A DNA stretch of 64,000 nucleotides, from positions 1,426,001-1,490,000 of the forward strand of contig JADJTD010000001.1 in assembly GCA_016711345.1 (NCBI GenBank), read 5' to 3'. A model generated the notes under the pieces. That model had not been told where the DNA came from. It was given only the letters and a program-made list of their open reading frames with translations, and ran no database searches. This document shows, one piece after another, positions 18,701 through 25,666 of this stretch (its first letter is position 1; every line of letters starts with the position of its first letter). The translations under genes and the position numbers were made by a program. This stretch comes from Chloracidobacterium sp. GTDB lineage: Bacteria > Acidobacteriota > Blastocatellia > Pyrinomonadales > Pyrinomonadaceae.

Positions 18701-18840
18701 TCACGGCTGACGCGCAAAGACACGCCTGCCAGAGCCGCGCTTATTTCCAAAGCAGCGCGCTTTTTATCTGCCGGTAACTTTCCTAGACGGCGTGCCAGAC
18801 CGGTTAAAGACGGCTTGCTCGCTTTATTATTTTCGGCCAC
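15745..18840 (-). CDS. Large vWA-domain protein, NorD-like
   Basis: The protein has 1031 residues. The N-terminal 350 residues are helical and Ala-rich. The middle (about 500-780) carries the NorD-type region (RRKRFPKNSDHKVVLTAFPE, MENARIDARLRQTYRGLVKDL) with an acidic insert. The C terminus is a von Willebrand A domain whose metal site D.SSS begins at Asp839 (ILLDQSSST), with LLIILTDGRPYDHDYG further on. NorD proteins work with a NorQ-type MoxR ATPase to insert metal into enzymes such as nitric oxide reductase. No such ATPase and no reductase is near, so the client is unknown. A 39-bp gap and the small zinc protein separate it from lpxA. Confidence 0.78.
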   Translation of the reverse strand: MAENNKASKPSLTGLARRLGKLPADKKRAALEISAALAGVSLRVSREFVAAVPKAAKILSADDLRNWGEFGRRLAMGNADTGSKFFADGVTSIKRVPDASRAAVFQICMRQLVLSSSIALDTFRLVPSIATQIQDETLLADVLNLAVEIAQRSAKHSAEFLEHTPAVAAALGRFDDEKSAVSDSVLSLALQFANRTGGMTAELWADLPASLTKLTAQNAILLMLRAGEFLEFGGSVTLHFVSSGSDVLTATEAAFEDWCKLARIIASHGNAVLISFLRATPKFFGSFSKKKKATPDDIRRVLQLTAKIADNDAESALAAFKSSAGALKTVSIEQFEEWVETGINEREADSAKARRSYFALETRASNERLQETRLGLPLEKIQSVLRMYVEALTGKEIEIAPLTAMPQESRIGDGKTIYLPASVAEFDDDEMDFRLYKVLAAHGAGQIEFGTFERDTKDLKAAFAELSEFYSATADELDAFSLGGYIEDVQKGEKALSDEQIQVEIKKRRKRFPKNSDHKVVLTAFPEPRLARKIFGTMENARIDARLRQTYRGLVKDLDLMQSFLRSNRPYIFDLPMHQVPFELLFQITLCGGATDDARQFYGTVVSEIETVIESYLTLQGATVADSLMATSRVYNLFQNISPEQTLETESENTEEKSDFVYDDKNAAEAVTEEQIKREQQKETQDIRDLFNAWNSLDDEGEPDDLQGSEAWSQNEMPEQALEADDVAFAYDEWDRELNDYRVGWSRVIEKKVKQGDRNFVELARSRYRGVISSIRHQFQLMKPENLTRINREIDGEDYDLNALVDFVIDRRADGRQSENIYTKRLRKQRDVAVSILLDQSSSTARTITRNPLQPYTHPGRRIIEIEKEGLVLMSEALEAVGDVYSINGFTSEGRRNVKFYVVKDFEEKYSDEIEKRIGGITFQNNTRLGAAIRHASAKLLKQEARTKLLIILTDGRPYDHDYGDARYAREDVREALTESKTSGVTPFCITIDRESEAELKDLYGDVGYTIIDDVLSLPERMPNIYRRLTS

Positions 18841-18879
18841 AAATCGATTTTAAAGGAAAAAGGTGAAAGGTGGAAAAGA

Positions 18880-19098
18880 TCAATGATGATGCTCGCCGGT
18901 GACCTCGTTAAGCTTGCTGATGTCGAGCAGTTTTGTGAAATCGTCAAAATGGAACATTGTCTCGTCCTTACAGTGTTCGCAAAAGAATGTGACATCCTCG
19001 CCGAGGTACATATCTTTGAGATGATATGCGATAAAACACCCATAGCAGCGCTGGATGCGTTTGCCAAATCCTTCGAGAACGTGCTCTTCTGATTCCAT
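18880..19098 (-). CDS. Small two-CxxC zinc-ribbon-like protein
   Basis: The protein has 72 residues with CYGC and CEHC pairs 22 residues apart, a usual four-cysteine zinc site, and a His-rich tail. The ATG directly follows the lpxA stop codon (TAG-ATG), and GAGGAG 11 bases upstream inside lpxA serves as its ribosome site, so it is translationally tied to lpxA. It lies between lpxA and the NorD-like gene on the same strand. Homology and function are not recognised; a metal-binding adaptor is a guess. Confidence 0.65.
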   Translation of the reverse strand: MESEEHVLEGFGKRIQRCYGCFIAYHLKDMYLGEDVTFFCEHCKDETMFHFDDFTKLLDISKLNEVTGEHHH

Positions 19099-19878
19099 CT
19101 ATTTTACGACTCCTCGTTTTGAGCTTTCAATAAAGGCAGTGAGCAGATCGACTTCTTTGCAATCAGCTATTTCTTCGCGGATTTTTTCGACCGCTTGTGT
19201 CGTGTTCAGTTTGGATGAGAGCAACAAGTAAAAGGCGTGGTTTAGTCTTTCGATTATTTCTTTCGAATAGCCGCGACGTTTTACTCCCAGGCGATTAAGG
19301 CCGTAGCATTTGGCGTGGTTGCCTTGAATGATCGCAAATGGCAGTGCGTCTTTGACCACGACGGAATAGCCGCCGATGAAGGCTTCGTAGCCAACGCGAC
19401 AAAATTGATGAACGCCGGAATATGCTCCGACGCTCGCCTTGTCCGCGATCTCGACGTGGCCGGCTAGCGTCGCCGCATTTGCCATTATGATCTCGCTGCC
19501 GAGTTTGCAATCGTGAGCAACGTGAGCCTGTGCCATCAGCAGATTGTCATCGCCAATCCTTGTCAGGCCGCCGCCGCCTTCCGTTCCGCGATGTATCGTT
19601 ACAAATTCGCGGATCTGATTGCCTTTGCCGATCTCGGTACGCGTTGGTTCGCCGCCATATTTCAGGTCTTGCGGCGCAAGGCCGATCGAAACAAACGGAA
19701 ACACTCGTGTGTCGTCGCCGATCGAAGTTATGCCATCAACTACTACGTGCGAATCGAGACGAACGCGGTCGCCAAGCGTTACGTCGTCACCAATAGAGCA
19801 GAACGGCCCTATCCGGCATTCATCGCCGATCTTCGCATTCGGACTGACAATCGAAGTTTCGTGTATAAATGAACCCAT
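19099..19878 (-). CDS. lpxA: UDP-N-acetylglucosamine acyltransferase
   Basis: The protein has 259 residues, the normal LpxA length. Left-handed beta-helix hexapeptides run through the first 190 residues (IGDECRIGPFCSIGDDVTLGDRV). The catalytic His is in AHVAHDC, and EFVTIHRGTEGGGG and AFIGGYSVVVKDALPFAIIQGN are LpxA hallmarks. It transfers a 3-hydroxyacyl chain from ACP to UDP-GlcNAc, the first step of lipid A synthesis in the cytoplasm. It lies downstream of bamA, ompH and fabZ as in many Gram-negatives, but lpxD is missing from the run. Confidence 0.93.
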   Translation of the reverse strand: MGSFIHETSIVSPNAKIGDECRIGPFCSIGDDVTLGDRVRLDSHVVVDGITSIGDDTRVFPFVSIGLAPQDLKYGGEPTRTEIGKGNQIREFVTIHRGTEGGGGLTRIGDDNLLMAQAHVAHDCKLGSEIIMANAATLAGHVEIADKASVGAYSGVHQFCRVGYEAFIGGYSVVVKDALPFAIIQGNHAKCYGLNRLGVKRRGYSKEIIERLNHAFYLLLSSKLNTTQAVEKIREEIADCKEVDLLTAFIESSKRGVVK

Positions 19879-19908
19879 TAAATACTCAGGAGTTTAGGAT
19901 CGATTGAA

Positions 19909-20160
19909 TTATGCTGCGTTTTCTGTTTCAGCACTCTTGACCGAGCTTCTTAATATCAGCCAAGTGAAAATTCCCGCGACCGGGATCGCAAGCAAAAGTC
20001 CGAGAACAGCGCCGCCGATGATCGAGCCGAAAAATCCAAGAAGGCCAACCTTCAGGTTCTTTTTAACAAAACCAAGGATGAGCGGAACGAGCCCGGTCAG
20101 TAATCCCAGGCCCCCTCCAATCAAAATCCATTGCGTCATTGTAATGTTACTTGGGTCCAT
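19909..20160 (-). CDS. Small inner-membrane protein
   Basis: The protein has 83 residues from the ATG at 20160, chosen because AGGAG lies seven bases upstream; a longer frame from 20193 would overlap fabZ. Two to three hydrophobic segments with Gly-rich helices are visible (WILIGGGLGLLTGLVPLILG; GFFGSIIGGAVLGLLLAIPV). It sits between fabZ and lpxA, where lpxD or lpxB are often found, and replaces neither. Function unknown. Confidence 0.7.
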   Translation of the reverse strand: MDPSNITMTQWILIGGGLGLLTGLVPLILGFVKKNLKVGLLGFFGSIIGGAVLGLLLAIPVAGIFTWLILRSSVKSAETENAA

Positions 20161-20170
20161 TAATTTACTC

Positions 20171-20617
20171 CTATCTGTCGTTTCGATCGGCAATGATGCT
20201 CAATATTTCTGCCTCGGCTGTTACCTTTCCATCTACGGTGGCAATGCCTCGCATTTTTTGGACTTTTGAGCCGATGCGAAGTGCAATGACCTCGAGCATC
20301 AGCGTATCTCCCGGTACAACAGGGCGGCGAAACCTTGCGTTTTCGATACCGGTGAAAAATGGAATTTTACTGTCGCGGTCTTCGAATTCGCGAAGTGCGA
20401 GAATCGCTCCGACCTGTGCCAATGCTTCTATCTGCAAAACGCCGGGCATAACCGGAACACCGGGAAAATGGCCGGCAAAGAAAGGCTCGTTGATCGTGAC
20501 TTGTTTGATACCAACTATCCTTACACGCGGTTCCAGCTCGACGATCTTATCGACGAGCAAAAACGGATGCCTGTGCGGCAAAATCTCTTGTATCTGGATC
20601 GAGTCTAGTATAGTCAT
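20171..20617 (-). CDS. fabZ: 3-hydroxyacyl-ACP dehydratase
   Basis: From the ATG at 20617 the protein has 148 residues, the family's usual length; upstream in-frame ATGs at 20638 and 20665 are possible but would add an unusual N terminus. The hot-dog fold motifs are clear: ILPHRHPFLLVDKI, EPFFAGHFPGVPVMPG with the catalytic His, and QIEALAQVGA with the catalytic Glu, then ARFRRPVVPGD. It dehydrates 3-hydroxyacyl-ACP in fatty-acid elongation and competes with LpxA for substrate, which explains their common pairing. A hairpin at 20652-20677 separates it from ompH. Confidence 0.92.
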   Translation of the reverse strand: MTILDSIQIQEILPHRHPFLLVDKIVELEPRVRIVGIKQVTINEPFFAGHFPGVPVMPGVLQIEALAQVGAILALREFEDRDSKIPFFTGIENARFRRPVVPGDTLMLEVIALRIGSKVQKMRGIATVDGKVTAEAEILSIIADRNDR

Positions 20618-20651
20618 AACACCTGAGCGAATAGACATTATATAAACCAAA

Positions 20652-20677
20652 AGCCGGTAAATCACAATTCACCGGCT
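20652..20677 (-). terminator. Hairpin between ompH and fabZ, possible attenuator
   Basis: AGCCGGT (20652-20658) pairs with ACCGGCT (20671-20677); on the minus strand the stem is followed by TTTTGGTTT. It lies inside the envelope gene run, so partial termination is more likely than a full stop. Confidence 0.5.
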
Positions 20678-20711
20678 GATGGAATGTTTCGCAATGAAAA
20701 TCGCTTATAGA

Positions 20712-21299
20712 CTATTTAGTAGCCGTAGTAGCCGGACGAGCGTTGTAATAAGTAATGAAATCCTTAGTGATATCAGCAGTAGGATCAAAAACGAGGACCG
20801 GACTTGGCTGATTTTCCGCTCCCATAGCTGTCACATCGAGAACGACTGCATATCCCTTCAATTTTGCATACTCTTGCAAAGCCTGAAGAATATTATTGGT
20901 TATCGGCCCGATGACCTCAGCACGACGTTTTTCGTATGCAGCTTGAGCTTCTTTCTGCTTGAACTCGTATTCCCGTCGAAGCCGCTGGCCTTCTTCCTGC
21001 TTGGCCGCAGCCGCCTTGGGGTCTACCGGAACCGCAGAGTTTGTCGTCATTTTTGTAAGATCATCGGCGATCGTATTGATCTTTGTCTGTAATGTTTGCA
21101 GTTCTACTGCGCGCGGCCTCATTTCGGTTTCAACCGCCCTTGTTGCGTTCAGATATTTTGTAATGCCCGCCTTTTCATCCCCAAAATCTGAGGTAACGAT
21201 CCAACCGATCTTGGTAGCCGGAACAGCCTGAGCAAAAGAAACCGAGGCCATTACAAACAAAAAAACAAAACTCGCCACGAAAAACCCAATTCTCTTCAT
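20712..21299 (-). CDS. OmpH/Skp-family periplasmic chaperone
   Basis: The protein has 195 residues with a signal peptide (ASFVFLFVMASVSFAQA), a short beta strand (ATKIGWIVTSDF) and a long charged coiled coil (about 55-130, with QRLRREYEFKQKEAQAAYEKR), then a C-terminal strand region (YAVVLDVTAMG). This is the Skp pattern: a trimeric periplasmic chaperone that carries unfolded outer-membrane proteins to BamA. It follows bamA on the same strand, the usual order. It is a little longer than the E. coli protein. Confidence 0.88.
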   Translation of the reverse strand: MKRIGFFVASFVFLFVMASVSFAQAVPATKIGWIVTSDFGDEKAGITKYLNATRAVETEMRPRAVELQTLQTKINTIADDLTKMTTNSAVPVDPKAAAAKQEEGQRLRREYEFKQKEAQAAYEKRRAEVIGPITNNILQALQEYAKLKGYAVVLDVTAMGAENQPSPVLVFDPTADITKDFITYYNARPATTATK

Positions 21300-21441
21300 T
21301 ATTTCGAAAACTCCTTAAAACCTACTATCCTATACTGAAAATTTTCAGTACAACTGTTTGAAACTACTTTTGTCAAAATTGTTGCTTGTTCTTTCCAAAA
21401 AGAATAGCAATGTTAAATAAAAGACAATCCAAAGTCAATCA

Positions 21442-24400
21442 TCAGAACGTCCGTCCGATTGTGAATCTAAATCCGGAACGTTGGCCAGGTAAATATATTC
21501 CGGGCAATTCCTCGGTAAATCCAACCTTTGAATTCGGGTTGTAATAATAATAGAGCCGAAATGGCACGTTTACAATAGGAACCTGTACCCGCAATTCGGC
21601 TCCGACGCTCGATTTGAAGTTCGTAAATTCGCCAAACTTTGCGTCATCAACTAGCAAAAGTGAATTTTGCTGAACCTCGCCCCGTAAATACAACTCCTGC
21701 ACCTGCGGTGACAAACTCGTAGGACAGCCAAACCGGTTGCCGCGGCAAAATTCATTGATGAAATCGGTTTTTGTCATCACGCGTCCGCGATAATACAAAA
21801 TGCTGCCGAAACTGCTTTCCAGTACAGGTGTGTTTATAAGGCCCAAAGCAGTTAATCGTCCAGGTCCGAGGAACTTATCGTCCTCTAAAAATTCACTGTT
21901 AATGACCTGAGTACCTGTTTTTCGCAAGTTGAAGACCGTTCCAATATCAGTATAAAGCGCCATGGTGACTGGCCCAAAGATCGGTATTCGATATTCAAAA
22001 TTACCAAGTATTTGGGTATCACCGCCGATAAATCTGAAATTTCGCGAGTATAACGCGGGATTAGCACCGTCATAGCCAGTTACCTGGCCAATTGTGGCGA
22101 TTTCATTTTGAGTTCTGGGATCGAGGCCAGTGTCCGTGTTCGGTGTTCCTGAAGCATTTGTTGCGACGACGACATTTCGGCTGGTAACGTAGGTATTAAA
22201 TGGTACAACCGGACTGATCGAACGCCCTTCGTACCCGCGAATATCATTTTCGCTGCCGAGAAAATATCGAGTATAGGCGGGTACGCCACCAATATATGCG
22301 ATCGAATTCGCATTTCTGACCTTGTCGGTTATTGACCACGATCCTATCGTTCCGGCTTGAATTCGAAATGCAAATACTTGTGGGTCTTTGGATTTTTTAT
22401 TCCTGACGGGAATGAATTGGGAATATTGGATGTTTGGCTGGTATGTACGCACATCGCCTCCGATTCCCGCAAAACCCAGCGAGATCGAAAGTTGCTTGCC
22501 GCCGACGGTATCGATGCCGTTTCTGCCCGGTTGACGCGTATCGTAAACAAAGGACCCTGTGATTTGGCTGGTAATGATACCCGGCTGCGCATATATGACC
22601 GGGATTGCGGCCGACGGGTCACCCAAGGAATTTACTTCCGGGTCTTCAATACTTGTAGTTGAAAGCAGGTATGTAAGGCCGATTCGCGAAAACTGCGTAA
22701 ATTTGCGCTTCTTAAAGTAAATTTCCGAAAGTGGTGCTGTCGCGAATACGGTGCCGCCCCACGTGTTTTGCGTAAACAGGTTGGCCTCGTCAGTGGTTAC
22801 AGTCCCGGACGGATCATATATAGCGTTCAACACATCCTGATTTTGAGTTAAATATGTGCCTTCGCCAAAAAATTTATACCGGCTGGCAAATATCGAGAAA
22901 CCAACCGAAATCGGACGATCGCGAAAATAAGGCTCTTGATAGCTAAACGCCAAGCTCTGTTGGCGGTTTCCAGCGCCCGCATTGAAAGACAATGTTTCAC
23001 CTCGGCCGGCGAGATTATTTGTCGAATATTCGAGACCAAAAAAACTGCCGCCCACACCCGAGACCCCGCCGTTGAATGATATCTGCTGTCGGCCCTTTTC
23101 TTTAACTTTTACTACTAGATCGACGTCGCCTTTTTCTTCGTCTGTGCGAAACTCTACATCCTGATCCTTATCGAGCGGGTCAAAATATTGTGTTTGATTA
23201 AGGCGCGCTATCGATATCTCAAGATAATTCTGATTGTAAATATCGCCCTCGTTCAGCAGGAACTCACGGCGCAGCACCTTATCTCGCGTAAAGGTGTTTC
23301 CGCTGAACTCCAAGCGTCGAAGCGTGAACTGTTTGCCCTCGTCGATGGTGATCGTTATGTCAGCAATGCCCTCATTAGCGTTTGTCGGACTGTCCTTAAA
23401 GGTCGGCTCAAATTCGGCATTGTACTGAACGAATCCCTGCGAACCGTAAACCTTTTTAAGATCCTCGTAGACAGCATCCTGCAAACGCTTGCCGTTGGCA
23501 ATCTCGCCTTTTTTCAAACCGACATAGGAAAGTATCTGCTGCTCCGAGAAGATCGAATTCCCCTCGACCTTTAGCTCACCTACACGAAAAATCTTTCCTT
23601 CCGTCACAGGCACTTTTATTTTTAAGGTATCGTCCTTCGAGGTAATAAGCGGCAAAGGAAAGCTGCCGATCAGCGGCGGACCGGTCCGTTTGAAACCTAA
23701 GCCTTCGACTTCCGGCTCGCCGATACGTGCCTGGAAATAACCTTTCGAAAACATATACGAACGGACATTCTTTTGCAGATCGTATTGCAGCTTTCTCAGG
23801 TCGAGAATGTCCATGCCCTTGATCCGCGAGATCAGGCCGGTCTCTTTTACTAGTACGAGAGCGTTTCGAAGTTCGCCATCCTTAAAATGCTGGTTTCCTT
23901 CAAAATCTATCTGAACGATGCGCGAACGGTTGCCCTGATCTATATCGAAAATTACAGCAACGGATGTCGCAGAGATATCCTCATCTTTAACCGTGACCTT
24001 TGCATTCGGATAGCCTTTCGCTGCGAGCATTTCACGCAGCGTGCGTATGGCGGCTCGAGTTTTAACCGGATCGTAAACTGCTTCCTTCGAAATACCGACA
24101 CGTTTTTCACGAAATTCCTTGAGGATGTCCGATTCGGTAAGAGCTTTTGTCCCTTTGAATTGCAGATCTCGGATGATCGGCAGTTCACGGACCTCAAAGA
24201 TCACATTGACGCCGCCCTGAATCCCATCTTCGGTCAGCACGCGAGTCGCAGTCTTATCGAAAAAATTGAGCGAGAGCAGTTCCTTAAGGTCACGTTCCAA
24301 AGCGGCGGGATCATAAACATCGCCGGCACGGGTTTTTATGTAGTAAAGCAGGTCTTCGTCACGAAGACGGCGATTGCCCTGAATATCAACACTTTCGACA

Positions 24401-24528
24401 ACCTGCTGTGACGATACGGCCGCGACTACCCGTCGAACGGAACGGTAATTGTTGGCCTTGGCCATAGCCGGAAAAGCCAAGATCGCCGAAACAAGGACAA
24501 CAAATCCGAGTGATCGTGAGATAAACAT
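21442..24528 (-). CDS. bamA: Outer-membrane assembly factor BamA
   Basis: About 1028 residues from the ATG at 24528 (a TTG at 24558 is also in frame). A signal peptide is followed by five POTRA domains (about 45-450; VESVDIQGNRRLRDEDLLYYIKTR opens the first) and an Omp85 beta-barrel ending RSGFRFTIGRTF with the terminal Phe required for insertion. RGYEGR matches the conserved loop motif (VRGF/Y) of the family. It folds outer-membrane proteins. It is larger than the usual 800 residues because of insertions in the barrel part. First gene of the run bamA-ompH-fabZ-(small)-lpxA. Confidence 0.92.
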   Translation of the reverse strand: MFISRSLGFVVLVSAILAFPAMAKANNYRSVRRVVAAVSSQQVVESVDIQGNRRLRDEDLLYYIKTRAGDVYDPAALERDLKELLSLNFFDKTATRVLTEDGIQGGVNVIFEVRELPIIRDLQFKGTKALTESDILKEFREKRVGISKEAVYDPVKTRAAIRTLREMLAAKGYPNAKVTVKDEDISATSVAVIFDIDQGNRSRIVQIDFEGNQHFKDGELRNALVLVKETGLISRIKGMDILDLRKLQYDLQKNVRSYMFSKGYFQARIGEPEVEGLGFKRTGPPLIGSFPLPLITSKDDTLKIKVPVTEGKIFRVGELKVEGNSIFSEQQILSYVGLKKGEIANGKRLQDAVYEDLKKVYGSQGFVQYNAEFEPTFKDSPTNANEGIADITITIDEGKQFTLRRLEFSGNTFTRDKVLRREFLLNEGDIYNQNYLEISIARLNQTQYFDPLDKDQDVEFRTDEEKGDVDLVVKVKEKGRQQISFNGGVSGVGGSFFGLEYSTNNLAGRGETLSFNAGAGNRQQSLAFSYQEPYFRDRPISVGFSIFASRYKFFGEGTYLTQNQDVLNAIYDPSGTVTTDEANLFTQNTWGGTVFATAPLSEIYFKKRKFTQFSRIGLTYLLSTTSIEDPEVNSLGDPSAAIPVIYAQPGIITSQITGSFVYDTRQPGRNGIDTVGGKQLSISLGFAGIGGDVRTYQPNIQYSQFIPVRNKKSKDPQVFAFRIQAGTIGSWSITDKVRNANSIAYIGGVPAYTRYFLGSENDIRGYEGRSISPVVPFNTYVTSRNVVVATNASGTPNTDTGLDPRTQNEIATIGQVTGYDGANPALYSRNFRFIGGDTQILGNFEYRIPIFGPVTMALYTDIGTVFNLRKTGTQVINSEFLEDDKFLGPGRLTALGLINTPVLESSFGSILYYRGRVMTKTDFINEFCRGNRFGCPTSLSPQVQELYLRGEVQQNSLLLVDDAKFGEFTNFKSSVGAELRVQVPIVNVPFRLYYYYNPNSKVGFTEELPGIYLPGQRSGFRFTIGRTF

Positions 24529-24842
24529 AAACAATGCCAAATTTCCTGCTGAGCGCAAATTAACTATCGATCGTGGTCGCGTTGCCCGACGGACTTAACG
24601 GACATGAAAAAAAGCCAAATCACCAAATGCATTCGAATGGTTGATTTTACTTGCCTTTAAGATTCGCGCGGCCTCTCAAACGTTGCCTCTTTGGGCTGTC
24701 GATCAATCTTCAAATTATACAGTGTAAGGAACGGAAATTAAAAAAGCGGATGGGTATTATGTTGCTCAAGCCCGCAGGCAAACGAGTGCGAACCTCTCAT
24801 ATGGGACCAAGCGCCATTACTGACGTGCGGACTCGTGCAAGA

Positions 24843-25556
24843 TCATTTCGGCAGGCCGTCAACACGCCGATTCACCTCTTCCCAGTTAACATTTGCCATA
24901 AAGGCATCGACGTATTTTCCCGCAGCTGCACCGTAATCCATCTGATATGCGTGCTCATACATATCAAGCACGAGCAGCGGAATGGTGAATGGTGGATTTG
25001 TCGTATGGTCGAGCGAAATGTAATTGTGAACTTCTTTAGTGTGCTGATTGTACCCAAGCACCGTCCAGCCGGAACCGCCAGATAGAGCATTTCCGGTGCG
25101 TTTGAATTCCGATTCCCACGCTTCGTAGCTGCCAAACCACTTTTCGATCAGCTTTTTCGCCTTTCCGTCGGCTTTTCCATTGCCGCCAAGATTTGCAAAG
25201 TAGTTTTCATGCAGCACGATCGAGCCTGTGCGTATAAGCTCCTGTCTCTTCAGATCGCCGTAGATGTAAGCCGGCAAATCCTTCTCTTTTGCAAGTGTAA
25301 CAAGCCGCTGTTCGACCAAATTTAGAGCTTTAACCGCCCCGGTGTAGTTGTTTTCGTGATGCGAACGGATCAGTTTTTCGGAAATGCCGCTAACCTTGGC
25401 CGCGTCAAACGGCAAAGGCTTAGGAGTATGCTTGCCTGCAAAGGCCATCGGCAAAGCCTCCTGAGTCTGAGCCTCAACAGAATTACTAAGCGTCAGAACA
25501 CCAGCGCCAACCGCCAAAACACCCGAAATCGCTTCCCTGCGTGAAATATTCTTCAT
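24843..25556 (-). CDS. Exported Fe/Mn superoxide dismutase with Tat-type signal
   Basis: The protein has 237 residues. The N terminus (ISRREAISGVLAVGAGVLTLS) has twin arginines and a weakly hydrophobic helix, a Tat signal that suits a protein folded with its metal inside the cell. The SOD fold is clear: HHENNYTGAVKALN, VLHENYFANLGG, GSGWTVLGYN and LDMYEHAYQMDYG, giving the three His and one Asp ligands. It converts superoxide to peroxide, here probably in the periplasm. Iron or manganese use cannot be decided. No partner genes. Confidence 0.88.
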   Translation of the reverse strand: MKNISRREAISGVLAVGAGVLTLSNSVEAQTQEALPMAFAGKHTPKPLPFDAAKVSGISEKLIRSHHENNYTGAVKALNLVEQRLVTLAKEKDLPAYIYGDLKRQELIRTGSIVLHENYFANLGGNGKADGKAKKLIEKWFGSYEAWESEFKRTGNALSGGSGWTVLGYNQHTKEVHNYISLDHTTNPPFTIPLLVLDMYEHAYQMDYGAAAGKYVDAFMANVNWEEVNRRVDGLPK

Positions 25557-25666
25557 AATAGCCTCGATTATAACGACTAAGTATTAGAGTTAGAAATGCA
25601 TCAACGCGTTGTTTCGTTTCATCTCAAGCGATGGAAACCTGTGGAAACACACATTTGGGCGAGGGG

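Noticed and set aside
24559..24842. Possible small gene between bamA and the superoxide dismutase gene
   Set aside because: Frames here are short, without ribosome sites, and the largest overlaps the dismutase gene in antisense; treated as non-coding.
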